A stretch of 56,959 bases of DNA from an uncultured bacterium (lineage in GTDB: Bacteria; Bacillota_I; Bacilli_A; Erysipelotrichales; Erysipelotrichaceae), in assembly GCA_903847945.1 (NCBI GenBank), contig CAINEY010000059.1:1-56959 (forward strand), read 5' to 3'. The translations under genes were made by a program, and so were the position numbers. Position 1 is the first letter of the stretch. The number at the start of each line of letters is the position of its first letter. Shown in pieces: positions 45,802 through 55,177 of this stretch. The notes under the pieces were generated by a model that was given only the letters and a program-made list of their open reading frames with translations, ran no database searches and was not told the origin of the DNA.

Positions 45802-45807
45802 AGTATA
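45802..45807 (-). promoter_or_regulatory. Extended -10 of the Nudix gene (leaderless)
   Basis: On the minus strand TGG-TATACT is followed by GAACCC and then ATG. No good -35 is seen, as the region upstream is a G/C tract. Confidence 0.55.
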
Positions 45808-45843
45808 CCACAAGGTTGTTTGTCGGGGCGGGGGCGGGTTTGG

Positions 45844-45849
45844 TATAAT
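45844..45849 (+). promoter_or_regulatory. Extended -10 of tmk
   Basis: TGG-TATAAT, with TTGTCG 18 bases upstream across an unusual G-rich spacer. The tmk ATG is 19 bases downstream. Confidence 0.65.
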
Positions 45850-45867
45850 GAACACACGGAGAACCCT

Positions 45868-46500
45868 ATGAAGCACGGTCTGTTCATCACTTTTGAAGGC
45901 CCTGACGGCAGCGGAAAGACCACGGTCAGCACTTTCGTCGTGGAACAACTGCGTTCAATGGGACATTCCGTGGTGCACACCCGTGAACCCGGGGGTGTCG
46001 ATATCGCCGAACAGATCCGCAAGGTGATCTTGGATCCCAAGAACACCGCGATGGACGTGAAAACCGAAGCTTTGTTGTATGCGGCCAGCCGCCGACAACA
46101 CTTGGTAGAAAAGGTCTTACCGGCGCTTAACGCCAATCAGATCGTGATCTGTGACCGTTTTATCGATTCGTCCTTGGCGTATCAAGGGGTCGGCCGTCAG
46201 ATCGGATTTGAGGAAGTGTACGCCATCAATGCCTTCGCCATCGATAACCATCTTCCGGATCTCACCGTGTATTTGGATGTGGATGCGCAATCCGGACTCG
46301 ATCGCATCGGGGATCGTCATTTCCTGGATCGACTGGATCGGGAAGCGGTGGAATTTCATCAACGCGTGGTGGACGGATATCGTTTGGTGCGCGAACGGTT
46401 TAGGGATCGCATTGTCGTGGTGGACGCTAACCGGGAAGTCTCTGCGGTTCAACAGGATGCTTTAGCGGTGGTCCTGCGTGCGGTCAACGCACATGACTAG
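45868..46500 (+). CDS. tmk: Thymidylate kinase
   Basis: A 210-residue enzyme phosphorylating dTMP to dTDP. It has the P-loop EGPDGSGKTT at residues 9-18, the DR motif CDRFIDSSLAYQG and a C-terminal LID region. The start MKHGLFITFEG is preceded by GGAGAA. It overlaps holB by 8 bases and heads the tmk-holB-ricT-rsmI run. Confidence 0.96.
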   Translation: MKHGLFITFEGPDGSGKTTVSTFVVEQLRSMGHSVVHTREPGGVDIAEQIRKVILDPKNTAMDVKTEALLYAASRRQHLVEKVLPALNANQIVICDRFIDSSLAYQGVGRQIGFEEVYAINAFAIDNHLPDLTVYLDVDAQSGLDRIGDRHFLDRLDREAVEFHQRVVDGYRLVRERFRDRIVVVDANREVSAVQQDALAVVLRAVNAHD

Positions 46501-47500
46501 ATCGCTTCTGGAAACCCGCCAACCAGTCGTGTTTCGCGTGCTTTACAATGCGCTGAAGCACAAACAAGCCTCGCACGCCTACCTGTTTACCGGACCCAAG
46601 GGAACGCACATGAGTGAAGCGGCGATGTTGTTTGCGCAAGCCTTAGTTTGCCCTCATCGTAATCCCTGGCCGTGTGAAACCTGTGAGGTGTGTCAACGCA
46701 TTAGTAACGGGCACTTTGCGGATCTGGTGGTTTTGGATGGAACCCAAAGCACCATCAAGAAAGAAGCCGTGTTGTCCCTTCAGGAACAGTTCTCAAAAAC
46801 AGCACTGGAAAGCTACGGAAAGAAGATCTACGTGGTCAACGGTGCGGAGAATGCCACGCCGGAAGCCCTCAACAGCCTCTTAAAGTTTCTGGAAGAACCT
46901 TCCGGAAACGATACGTACGCGGTGCTCATCTCCGAACATCCTGAAGCTCTCTTGGAAACGATCGTTTCCCGGTGCCAAGTCTTGGCCTTCAAACCGCAAA
47001 GCCGTCAGGATCTGATGGAAGAAGCCGGACCCGAAGGCGGAGATCCGTATGAGGTCCACCTGTTGACCCAACTCGTCAACAACGTCGAAGGCATGAAAGA
47101 ACTGCGCGATAACGACGAGTTCAAAGCCGCGTTGGACCACTTTGGTATCTTTATCGAAGAGTATGCCCGGGCACCCTATCGCGGGGAGCTGTATCTGCAG
47201 ACTCAACTTCTAGCCAAGAAGAAAGACGGGGAACGCACCAAGGATTCGGCTGCACTCGATCGCTTACGCTTGACCTACTTCTTCAAGATCGGGATGTTGT
47301 TTTTCAAAGACATGCTGTTTCATGACGGAACCCCGTCTCCGGTGTGGAAACAACGCATGAATGCCATACGGCCGATGATCGATCCGATGGCCGCCTTTCA
47401 CCGCTTCAACGATGCCCAGGATAAAATCAATGCCAATGCCAATCTGAGCCTGCTCATTGATTCTGTCCTTTATCACCTCAAGGAGGTTACCCATGACTGA
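46493..47500 (+). CDS. holB: DNA polymerase III delta' subunit
   Basis: A 335-residue clamp-loader subunit. The AAA+ fold is clear (QASHAYLFTGPKG, LNSLLKFLEEPSG, ETIVSRCQVLAF). The P-loop is degenerate (GPKGTHMSE), as usual for delta', which does not hydrolyse ATP. A zinc module CPHRNPWPCETCEVC follows. The ATG overlaps the last 8 bases of tmk; an earlier in-frame GTG is less likely. The C-terminal collar domain is less conserved. Confidence 0.92.
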   Translation: MTRSLLETRQPVVFRVLYNALKHKQASHAYLFTGPKGTHMSEAAMLFAQALVCPHRNPWPCETCEVCQRISNGHFADLVVLDGTQSTIKKEAVLSLQEQFSKTALESYGKKIYVVNGAENATPEALNSLLKFLEEPSGNDTYAVLISEHPEALLETIVSRCQVLAFKPQSRQDLMEEAGPEGGDPYEVHLLTQLVNNVEGMKELRDNDEFKAALDHFGIFIEEYARAPYRGELYLQTQLLAKKKDGERTKDSAALDRLRLTYFFKIGMLFFKDMLFHDGTPSPVWKQRMNAIRPMIDPMAAFHRFNDAQDKINANANLSLLIDSVLYHLKEVTHD

Positions 47501-48350
47501 AACAAGTCATCCTTATCCCTATGTGTATGCCGTCCGTTTCGAAGGCAATAAGAAAGCCTATTCGTTTGGATTCAGTGACGCCACCTTAGCCGTCAATGAC
47601 GCCGTGGTGGTGGAAACGTCCCGCGGTGTTGAGTTAGGAACCGTTGTGACGCCGGCTCACGAAACAGCCAACGTCAACATCCCCTCGGAACTCAAACCGA
47701 TCTTGCGCAAAGCTTCGCCCAGCGACATCAACCGGCACCACAGCAACGCCGAAGCCGCCAAGGAAGCCGTCAAGATCATTGAAGCCGACATCAAGAAGCT
47801 CAAACTCAACATGACCCTGGTCAGTGCCGATTACACCTTGGATCGATCCAAGATCGTGGTCGTGTACGTGGCTGATGAACGGGTCGATTTCAGAGACCTG
47901 CTTAAAGAGTTGGCCGGGCACTTGCATTGCCGCATCGAACTGCGTCAGATCGGTCCCCGCGATAAAGCCAAAGTGATCGGCGGTATCGGAACCTGCGGTC
48001 AGGAAACGTGCTGTTCGCGCTTCAAATCCGACTTTGATGTCATCTCCATCAACATGGCCAAGAACCAGAACCTGGCCCTCAACATCCAGAAACTTTCCGG
48101 TCAATGCGGAAAACTCATGTGCTGTCTCAAGTACGAAGATGAGAACTACAAGTGCATGAAAGAAGGCTGTCCGAAGATGAACGAGCAGATCGACTACAAC
48201 GGTAAGCGTTACCGGGTCACCTCGATCAACCTCTTGACCCGTCAAGCGAAGCTGGAAAACCGTGAAGAATCCCTGTTCTTGGGCTTCGATGAAGCGTTCA
48301 AGGACTATACCCCGCGCACCAATGAGAAGACAGAAGAGCTTTCAAAATGA
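47493..48350 (+). CDS. ricT: PSP1-domain protein RicT (YaaT)
   Basis: A 285-residue protein of the YaaT/RicT family. The PSP1 C-terminal domain lies at about residues 60-150. It is followed by the Cys cluster CGQETCCSRF, CGKLMCCLKYE and CMKEGCPKM, which fits the iron-sulfur binding known for the RicAFT (Y-complex). That complex assists RNase Y cleavage in B. subtilis. AAGGAGG precedes the ATG within the holB end. RicA and RicF are not in this window. Confidence 0.93.
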   Translation: MTETSHPYPYVYAVRFEGNKKAYSFGFSDATLAVNDAVVVETSRGVELGTVVTPAHETANVNIPSELKPILRKASPSDINRHHSNAEAAKEAVKIIEADIKKLKLNMTLVSADYTLDRSKIVVVYVADERVDFRDLLKELAGHLHCRIELRQIGPRDKAKVIGGIGTCGQETCCSRFKSDFDVISINMAKNQNLALNIQKLSGQCGKLMCCLKYEDENYKCMKEGCPKMNEQIDYNGKRYRVTSINLLTRQAKLENREESLFLGFDEAFKDYTPRTNEKTEELSK

Positions 48351-49182
48351 TTTGACCAGCCTTTACCTGGTCGCTACCCCCATCGGAAACCTATCCGAAA
48401 TGACCCCGCGTGCCATCGAGGTGCTTAAGAGTGTGTCGGTGATTGCGGCGGAAGATACGCGCAACACCCAGAAGCTGCTTCAGCACTTTCAGATCGAAAC
48501 CCGCCTGATCAGTCATCACGCCTACAACGAGAAAGAAAGTGCCCAAGGCATTCTCAAACTCTTGGAGTCAGGACAAAACGTGGCCTTGGTGTCGGATGCC
48601 GGTTATCCGCTCATCAGCGATCCGGGTTATATGGTCGTTCAAGCCGTCCTTCAAGCCGGCTACAACGTCATTCCCGTCAGCGGTTCCAGCGCAGCCCTCA
48701 ATGCTTTGATTGCCTCCGGATTGGTCACACAACCCTTCCTGTTCTACGGGTTCTTGCCCAGTACCGACAAGGACTTCCGTCAAGCCCTCAATCAGCTCAA
48801 AGCTTATCCGATGACGCTCATCTTCTATGAAGCCCCGCACCGCATTAAGAAGACCTTAGCCAAGATGATTCCCCTTTTAGGCGATCGTAAAGCGGTGATT
48901 GCCCGTGAACTCACCAAGAAGTTTGAAGAGTTCTTGCGTGGAACCCTCAGCGAACTCGCCGAGTTGGACGAGGAGTTCAAAGGCGAACTGGTTCTGATTG
49001 TCGAAGGCAACGGCGATCCTAAACCGGAAGTGGTCGATCTCAGTGAAATCAACGAACGCATTCAGGCTTATATCGACAGCGGCATCTCGGCTTCTCAAGC
49101 CATCCGTCAAGTCGCCGAAGAGTCCGGACTCAACAAACACGATCTTTACAACGCCTACCATAAAACCGGAGACGTGTCCTAA
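48322..49182 (+). CDS. rsmI: 16S rRNA (cytidine(1402)-2'-O)-methyltransferase
   Basis: A 286-residue SAM-dependent methyltransferase. The N-terminal YLVATPIGNLSEMTPRAI, AAEDTRNTQKLL and VSDAGYPLISDPGY match RsmI. The start is set at MRRQKSFQND, which overlaps ricT by 29 bases; a TTG just before TSLYLVATPIGN is an alternative. The gene order holB-ricT-rsmI follows B. subtilis but yabA, yabB and yazA are missing. Confidence 0.94.
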   Translation: MRRQKSFQNDLTSLYLVATPIGNLSEMTPRAIEVLKSVSVIAAEDTRNTQKLLQHFQIETRLISHHAYNEKESAQGILKLLESGQNVALVSDAGYPLISDPGYMVVQAVLQAGYNVIPVSGSSAALNALIASGLVTQPFLFYGFLPSTDKDFRQALNQLKAYPMTLIFYEAPHRIKKTLAKMIPLLGDRKAVIARELTKKFEEFLRGTLSELAELDEEFKGELVLIVEGNGDPKPEVVDLSEINERIQAYIDSGISASQAIRQVAEESGLNKHDLYNAYHKTGDVS

Positions 49183-49223
49183 AAACCGTTCTCTCGTTAA
49201 AAAAGCCTTACTTTACACATTAT

Positions 49224-49249
49224 GTCCATGTATTCACATGGACTTTTTG
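49224..49249 (+). terminator. Terminator after rsmI, overlapping the rubrerythrin promoter region
   Basis: GTCCATG (49224-49230) and CATGGAC (49237-49243) pair around a 6-base loop and run into TTTTT. TATAAT follows at 49250-49255. Confidence 0.75.
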
Positions 49250-49255
49250 TATAAT
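49250..49255 (+). promoter_or_regulatory. -10 element of the rubrerythrin gene
   Basis: A perfect TATAAT, 22 bases before the ATG. No -35 resembling TTGACA is found at 16-18 bases. The region it would occupy is the upstream terminator hairpin, which is also a possible regulator-binding palindrome. Confidence 0.55.
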
Positions 49256-49277
49256 GAAAGAGACAAGGAGAACACAT

Positions 49278-49817
49278 ATGGAACTCAAAGGATCCAAAAC
49301 CGAAAAGAACCTGGAAGCCGCATTTGCCGGCGAATCCATGGCTCGCAACAAGTACACCTACTACGCCGCCAAGGCTCGTGAAGAAGGTCTTCACCAAATG
49401 GCAGACTACTTCTTAGAAACCGCCCGCAACGAACAAGAACACGCCTTCTTGTGGTTCAAAGCCCTGCATGGCGGAGAAGTGCCCACGACGGCTGTGAACT
49501 TGGTGGATGCAGCTGCCGGTGAACACTACGAATGGACGACGATGTACAAAGAATTCGCCGCGACGGCCAAAGAAGAAGGCTTCAATAAGATTGCTTATCT
49601 GATGGAACAAGTCGGCATCATCGAAAACCGTCACGAAAACCGCTACAACGATCTCTTAAAGAACCTCAAAGAAGGCAAGGTCTACACCAAAGACGAAAAG
49701 GTCATTTGGGAATGCGACATTTGCGGCTATCAGGTGGAAGCGACCAGTGCCCCGAAACTGTGCCCGGTCTGTGGTAATCCGCAAGCTTACTTCTCGATGG
49801 ACGTTAAGAACTACTAA
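49278..49817 (+). CDS. rbr: Rubrerythrin
   Basis: A 179-residue peroxide-reducing di-iron protein of anaerobes. The four-helix di-iron domain has the Glu/His ligands in AGESMARNKY, ARNEQEHAF and GIIENRHENRY. A C-terminal rubredoxin domain has ECDICGY and LCPVCGN, which bind Fe through four Cys. AAGGAGA precedes the ATG. It is a single-gene unit. Its presence suggests an anaerobic or microaerophilic lifestyle. Confidence 0.96.
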   Translation: MELKGSKTEKNLEAAFAGESMARNKYTYYAAKAREEGLHQMADYFLETARNEQEHAFLWFKALHGGEVPTTAVNLVDAAAGEHYEWTTMYKEFAATAKEEGFNKIAYLMEQVGIIENRHENRYNDLLKNLKEGKVYTKDEKVIWECDICGYQVEATSAPKLCPVCGNPQAYFSMDVKNY

Positions 49818-49823
49818 TCAAAC

Positions 49824-49846
49824 AGCTCCCCAAAAGGGAGCTTTTT
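49824..49846 (+). terminator. Terminator after rubrerythrin
   Basis: AGCTCCC-CAAAA-GGGAGCT followed by TTTT. Confidence 0.88.
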
Positions 49847-49869
49847 AATGCGCCGTGATTTCTCCTTCC

Positions 49870-49898
49870 TTTACAATTCCCGTTCTTCTCCCTATAAT
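49870..49898 (+). promoter_or_regulatory. Promoter of the metG T-box leader
   Basis: TTTACA (49870-49875) and TATAAT (49893-49898), 17 bases apart. Confidence 0.8.
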
Positions 49899-49904
49899 AT
49901 GGGC

Positions 49905-50097
49905 ACACATCAACCTCAGCAGTCAGATTTGATCGTTGTGCCTAGAGAGTCGGCGGATGGTGCAAGCCGAACACAACCCAGATCCCATGAGCTGAATTCC
50001 CGTTGACGCTTCCAGCGATATCGGATCGAGGGCACCCGTCAGGGTGAACTAAGGTGGTACCACGCAGAAGCGTCCTTAGCGGACGCTTTTCTTTTCT
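49905..50097 (+). promoter_or_regulatory. T-box leader of metG
   Basis: The leader has the T-box sequence AAGGTGGTACCACGC (50051-50065) and a terminator, AAGCGTCC-TTAG-CGGACGCTT plus TTCTTTT (50068-50096). Upstream stem-loops include GTCGGCGGATGGTGCAAGCC. An ATG triplet in GATCCCATGA (49987-49989) is a plausible Met specifier. Uncharged tRNA-Met would stabilise the antiterminator and allow metG transcription. Confidence 0.88.
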
Positions 50098-50111
50098 CAA
50101 AAGGAGACTGT

Positions 50112-52019
50112 ATGAAAACCGACAAGAACTATTATCTGACAACAGCCATTGCCTATACGTCCGGCAAGCCGCACATTGGCAACATCTACGAGATCGTTCT
50201 CGCGGATGCGATAGCACGCCGTAAACGTCAGGAAGGCTACAACGTCTTCTTCATGACCGGTACCGATGAACACGGCCAGAAGATCGAAGAAAAGGCCAAA
50301 GCAGCCGGGAAAGACCCCCAAGCCTTTGTGGATGAAGTGGCCGGCGTGATCCGCGGGCTTTTCGACCTGATGAACACGTCCTACGACAAGTTCATCCGCA
50401 CCACCGATCCCGACCATGAACGCATCGTTCAAGACATCTTCAAGAAACTCTACGATCAGGGCGACATCGTTAAAGGAGAATACGAAGGTTGGTATTGCGT
50501 CCCGGACGAATCCTTCTACACCGAATCGCAACTCATTGACGGGAAATGCCCGGACTGCGGACGTGACGTTCAAAAAGCCAAAGAAGAGTCTTACTTCTTT
50601 AAACTCAGCAATTACACCGACCGTTTAGTCAAACACATCGAAGACCACCCCGAGTTCATCCAACCTGAAAGCCGCAAGAACGAAATGTTGAATAACTTCA
50701 TCAAGCCGGGCTTGCAGGATCTGGCGGTTTCACGCACGTCCTTTAAATGGGGCATCCCCGTCACCTTCAACGACAAGCACGTCATTTACGTGTGGATCGA
50801 TGCCTTAAGCAACTACATCACCGGCTTAGGTTTTGACATCAATGGCAACCACAGTCAGCGCTACAAGGATTTCTGGCCAGCGGATCTGCATCTGATCGGT
50901 AAAGACATCCTGCGCTTCCACACGATTTATTGGCCAATCATGTTGATGGCCTTGGGTCAACCCTTACCGAAACAAGTCTTCGGTCATCCGTGGTTACTTG
51001 TCGGTGAAGGCAAGATGTCCAAATCCAAAGGCAATGTGATCTACGCCGATGATCTGGTGAAGCTCTTTGGGGTGGATGCGGTACGGTATTTGATGCTGTA
51101 CGAAATGCCGTTTGCCCAAGACGGGACCTTAACGTATGACCTCATGGTGGAACGCATCAACGCTGACTTGGCCAATATCTTAGGCAACCTGGTCAACCGG
51201 ACCCTTACCATGGCCAACAAGTACTTTGACGGAGTCTTGGAGAATCCCAAAGCCATTGCCTTCCCGGATGAAGAACTGATGGCCTTGGCCTTGGAAACGC
51301 CCAAGAAGATTCAAACCAGCATGGATGCCCTGCGCGTGCAGGAATCCATCGACGCAATCATTGACCTCTTGCGTCGCTCCAACAAATACATCGATGAGAC
51401 GACGCCGTGGGCTTTAGCCAAAGACCCCAAGGATCTCCCGCGCTTAAAGACCGTCATCTACAACCTCTGTGAAGCCATCCGTTTTGCGGCGGTGGCCCTG
51501 ACGCCGTATCTGCCGGAAACCTCGGCCAAGATTCTGGATCAGCTCAATACTTCCGCACGCAGTTTGGATACGTTGACGACGTTTGGGAACTTGGTCGATG
51601 GAACGAAGATTACGACTCAACCCACCATCCTTTTCCAGCGCCTTGATGTCAATGAAGTCATGGATAAGGTCAATCCGGCTCCGGCCAAACTCGAGCTCAA
51701 GCCTGAAGTCACGATCGATGACTTCGCGAAGCTCGATCTGCGCATCGGAACGGTCCTGAGCTGCGAGAACCATCCGGATTCGGATAAACTGCTGGTGTCG
51801 CAAGTCCAGATCGGTCCGGAAACCCGTCAGATCGTTAGTGGTTTGCGTCCGAAGTTTACAACTCAAGACCTCATTGGAAAACAGGTCGTCGTGGTTGCCA
51901 ACCTCAAGCCAGTCAAACTGCGCGGGGTCCTCTCGCAAGGGATGCTCTTGGTGGGTGAAGATGGCGATGCCTTGGAACTCCTGCATTTCCATCAACTTAA
52001 AAACGGAGTCGTTCGATAA
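50112..52019 (+). CDS. metG: Methionine--tRNA ligase
   Basis: A 635-residue class Ia synthetase. The HIGH signature is KPHIGNIYE near residue 18, and the KMSKS signature GKMSKSKGN is near 300. The zinc-binding CPDCG segment is single, as in the Gram-positive form. A C-terminal EMAP/tRNA-binding domain (KLDLRIGTVLSCENHPDSDK region, about 535-635) promotes dimerisation. AAAAGGAGA precedes the ATG. Expression is under T-box control. Confidence 0.97.
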   Translation: MKTDKNYYLTTAIAYTSGKPHIGNIYEIVLADAIARRKRQEGYNVFFMTGTDEHGQKIEEKAKAAGKDPQAFVDEVAGVIRGLFDLMNTSYDKFIRTTDPDHERIVQDIFKKLYDQGDIVKGEYEGWYCVPDESFYTESQLIDGKCPDCGRDVQKAKEESYFFKLSNYTDRLVKHIEDHPEFIQPESRKNEMLNNFIKPGLQDLAVSRTSFKWGIPVTFNDKHVIYVWIDALSNYITGLGFDINGNHSQRYKDFWPADLHLIGKDILRFHTIYWPIMLMALGQPLPKQVFGHPWLLVGEGKMSKSKGNVIYADDLVKLFGVDAVRYLMLYEMPFAQDGTLTYDLMVERINADLANILGNLVNRTLTMANKYFDGVLENPKAIAFPDEELMALALETPKKIQTSMDALRVQESIDAIIDLLRRSNKYIDETTPWALAKDPKDLPRLKTVIYNLCEAIRFAAVALTPYLPETSAKILDQLNTSARSLDTLTTFGNLVDGTKITTQPTILFQRLDVNEVMDKVNPAPAKLELKPEVTIDDFAKLDLRIGTVLSCENHPDSDKLLVSQVQIGPETRQIVSGLRPKFTTQDLIGKQVVVVANLKPVKLRGVLSQGMLLVGEDGDALELLHFHQLKNGVVR

Positions 52020-52049
52020 AAAAGCTGCTCACTTGAGCAGCTTTTCTTT
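52020..52049. terminator. Bidirectional terminator after metG
   Basis: AAGCTGCTCA-CT-TGAGCAGCTT is flanked by TTCTTT on one side and an A-run on the other. It can serve both metG and the convergent ABC permease gene. Confidence 0.88.
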
Positions 52050-54303
52050 ACTTCGGAATATTATTCTCAAAGACTTGATACGGATCAGTGGCTGTGAAGC
52101 GCTGGTTACCGGCGATGATCAGTTCGACCTCATCGGCATACTCGGTGGCCACCAAGAGGTTACCCAGATTCAGGTTGTTCTGAAGGCTCATTAGTGCTGC
52201 CGACGAATGACCGCGGGCAACTAGATACGGTTGAATCTGCGTGACTTGTTCAGGAGTCAATAGGACATACGTAAACGGAGTGACGCCGTAAGCCATGTCG
52301 CGATCTTCTTCCGTAGTCAGATTGGGATTGACGAGCATGTCATAAACGGAAACGTAACGTTCCGGCGCAAAGCCCACATGGAAGAGCGGACTGCGCAGGG
52401 AAGCAAACCCGCTTTGGGCTTGCGGAAGGATCAGGATCGAGGCGGTGGGCAAGGTTCTTTCGAGGTTCATGTCCGACAAGGCGGCCCATCCTTCCACCAA
52501 GGCTATGGTCTTGGGGAAACGATCATCCAACACGAAGGTATCGGAGAGGCAGGTGGTTTCATTCTTGCACACGGTCAGACTGAAGGACCCGCGGTACACA
52601 CGATCGGCAGCCATCACCGCAGCGTCGCTGAGTTTAGCCAGATCCTGCAGATAGGCATTGCGCAACTGCGCGAGGTTGATGTCGGAAGCACGCACTTCTT
52701 TATAAGCGTCCGCCGAATTCCACACAGATCTATAAACGGTCTTGTAAGTCTCGATGTTGGCGATGGACGGTGCTGTGAGAGCTAAGGCATCCGGCGAGTT
52801 GTTGAGCTCTGTCAGGACCTTGGCCCATTGGACCGGGACCGAGTACGAACGCGACATGGTTGAACCATTGTTCATGGTGTAGGTGACTCTGAAGGTCAGG
52901 GTTTCTTCATACTGGAGATCAAACGGCAAGGGCTCGTATGAAGGAGTGTACCCATCCACGGATTCGATGACATCGACGATGTTGGTGGAAGCGAACTTGT
53001 AGTTGTACTCGATCCAACGGTATTCGTTGACGATGATCTCATGCATGGCGAGGATCGTATCGATATCTTCGTCCGACGTCAAGGTTAGCGTCGTCGGAGT
53101 AATCGGGCTGTATTCCATGTAGTCGAGACTGACCGGCTGATTCAGGATGTAACCGGAGTAGTCGTTGATCAAGACCTCCACGGAAGCGATGTTGTCGCGA
53201 TTGGGCAAGGCTGAAGCATACCCGAATCCCTTGGTAAGCAGTCCGCCAATCAGCAGTCCGAAGCTGATTAGGGCAATCACCAGGTAATTTAGGAACGCTT
53301 TACCTAAGTGTTTGAAACTGCGTTGAGCGATCGCATCCATCACCAGGTACAGCACTAAGCTGAAGAAGAAGGGGAAGATGAAGTTGATCGGATCGTAATA
53401 CGAGGCAAACGTAATCAGCGTGTTCATGCTGTAAACGACACAGTAGAGGAAGACGATGAAGAGGGAGATGACTAAGCCGGAAACGGTCGGGAAGAACAGC
53501 TTATTGGTGAAGGGGTTCTCCGCCTTTTCCGATTTGCGGCGTTGATAGAACGCACTGCTGATCGTCGTGATGACCGCGGCGATCAGTAACCAATACGCTC
53601 CATTGAGCCAACCGGATTCCCACAGACGGGACGGAATCTCAAAGCCACTTTCAAAGAGGGCGTAGAAGGGGAAGATAATGCCAATGATCTTGTAGAGGTC
53701 TCCCAGATCGAAGCCTAGAAGAATGGTTTGCACAAACAGGATGTAGGCTCCAAAGGCCAAAATCGGCAAGAAGTTCAAGACGATCGAATACAGGAACGCA
53801 TCCAGCGAAGTCCCGGTGTTCATCATCGTGAAGACCGTGACCGTCACGATCGCAAACGCAATCATCAAGGCTGCAAAGCCGCGTTCGAAGAGTTTCACAA
53901 ACGTAAAGCTGTCGGTCAGGGTGATGAGTCCACCGGAGATCCACCCGATCGCAAACGGAACAGCGACAACAATAAGGGCTGCCAACAGGGTCGTCAGCAA
54001 CAACTCAGATCGTTTGATCGGCAAAGCATGGTAAACATCCAGATTCTTTTTCACATTGAGATAACCCAACAGTTGAAGCGGGATCATCACCGATGTGAAG
54101 AGCAACAAGAACAGGTTGAAGAAGACCCCGACTTCCCGGATATCGTTATCGATGGCTCCGCGGGAAAGGATCTTGGCGGTAATGACAAGGATCGGATACA
54201 ACGTCACCATGGCGGCACTCATGATGCCCATGTAACGCGCATTCCGTTTCAACAGAAATTTCAGGTAATCGGGTTGAAGCCGTAAGTTAAACCGCTTGGC
54301 CAT
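52048..54303 (-). CDS. Large ABC-transporter permease with extracellular C-terminal domain
   Basis: A 751-residue membrane protein. Residues 1-370 hold about nine or ten membrane segments in an ABC-2-like arrangement. Residues 380-751 have no membrane segment and form a large domain predicted to lie outside. I do not recognise a fold in that domain. The start MAKRFNLRL is 9 bases after GGAGG and overlaps the ATPase gene by 17 bases; an ATG 27 bases further up is less supported. It is the last gene of the GntR-ABC operon, whose YtrA-type regulator suggests cell-envelope stress or antibiotic response. Confidence 0.72.
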   Translation of the reverse strand: MAKRFNLRLQPDYLKFLLKRNARYMGIMSAAMVTLYPILVITAKILSRGAIDNDIREVGVFFNLFLLLFTSVMIPLQLLGYLNVKKNLDVYHALPIKRSELLLTTLLAALIVVAVPFAIGWISGGLITLTDSFTFVKLFERGFAALMIAFAIVTVTVFTMMNTGTSLDAFLYSIVLNFLPILAFGAYILFVQTILLGFDLGDLYKIIGIIFPFYALFESGFEIPSRLWESGWLNGAYWLLIAAVITTISSAFYQRRKSEKAENPFTNKLFFPTVSGLVISLFIVFLYCVVYSMNTLITFASYYDPINFIFPFFFSLVLYLVMDAIAQRSFKHLGKAFLNYLVIALISFGLLIGGLLTKGFGYASALPNRDNIASVEVLINDYSGYILNQPVSLDYMEYSPITPTTLTLTSDEDIDTILAMHEIIVNEYRWIEYNYKFASTNIVDVIESVDGYTPSYEPLPFDLQYEETLTFRVTYTMNNGSTMSRSYSVPVQWAKVLTELNNSPDALALTAPSIANIETYKTVYRSVWNSADAYKEVRASDINLAQLRNAYLQDLAKLSDAAVMAADRVYRGSFSLTVCKNETTCLSDTFVLDDRFPKTIALVEGWAALSDMNLERTLPTASILILPQAQSGFASLRSPLFHVGFAPERYVSVYDMLVNPNLTTEEDRDMAYGVTPFTYVLLTPEQVTQIQPYLVARGHSSAALMSLQNNLNLGNLLVATEYADEVELIIAGNQRFTATDPYQVFENNIPK

Positions 54304-55177
54304 AGCCTTTTGCCTCCATTTCATAAACAAATACTTCTTCCATCGTAATCGGGATTTCCTCCAAGAGCACCGGTTTGGTGGCTTGGATGTTCTTGCGGAT
54401 GGATTCGATGTCTCCCTTGATGATCATCAGGAAGACGTGTCCGCGTTGTTCCAGATGCAAGGGTTTGATCGCATCGAAGAGGTCGGCGGGTTGTTCTTTG
54501 GTGTACCCGATCTGGATCTTGTGATACTGCGTACGCAGTTCTTCGATCTCGGATTGGATGGAGATGGTGCGATGATCCAAAAGGGCAATGCGGTCACAGA
54601 TGTCTTCCAGTTCGCGCAGGTTGTGCGAAGAGATGACGACCGTGATTTCCCGATTGATCAGTTCATCGGTGATCAATCGCTTGAACATCAAGCGCATGAC
54701 CGGATCCAAACCGTCAAAGGCTTCGTCCAGTAAGAGGACTTCCGGATCGGTCGATAAGGCCAGAATGACACTGGCTTGACGCTTCATCCCTTTGGAGAAG
54801 TCATTGACCTTGTCGGTTTCGCTTAAGCGGAAGTGTTTGAGTAAGCGTTGATAGCGTTCTTCGTTGAAGGTGGGGTAGAAGAGCTTATAGAAAGCCTTCA
54901 TTTCCTTCAGATTCGTCTGTGTCAGAAAGAACGGGTCATCCGGTACAAACATGATCTTGGCTTTGACGGCCGGGTTATCGTACACCAGCTGTCCGTCAAC
55001 GGTCACGGCGCCGTGATCGGGACGTAAGACTCCGCTCATTAAGCGCAGCAACGTACTCTTGCCGGCTCCGTTGGGGCCGACCAAGCCGTAGATCGATCCC
55101 TTGGGGATCTCCCAGTCGATGCCTTCAAGCACTTTCTTTTGGTCAAAGGATTTTCTGATTTGCGTCAATGTGATCAT
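54287..55177 (-). CDS. ABC transporter ATP-binding protein
   Basis: A 296-residue ABC ATPase with Walker A GPNGAGKSTLL (about residue 36), the signature FSKGMKRQ (about 130), Walker B VLLLDEAFDGLDP and the switch His in SSHNLRE. About 75 residues follow the core. It overlaps the upstream GntR gene by 4 bases and the permease by 17. The layout matches YtrB-like ATPases linked to GntR regulators. Confidence 0.9.
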   Translation of the reverse strand: MITLTQIRKSFDQKKVLEGIDWEIPKGSIYGLVGPNGAGKSTLLRLMSGVLRPDHGAVTVDGQLVYDNPAVKAKIMFVPDDPFFLTQTNLKEMKAFYKLFYPTFNEERYQRLLKHFRLSETDKVNDFSKGMKRQASVILALSTDPEVLLLDEAFDGLDPVMRLMFKRLITDELINREITVVISSHNLRELEDICDRIALLDHRTISIQSEIEELRTQYHKIQIGYTKEQPADLFDAIKPLHLEQRGHVFLMIIKGDIESIRKNIQATKPVLLEEIPITMEEVFVYEMEAKGYGQAV

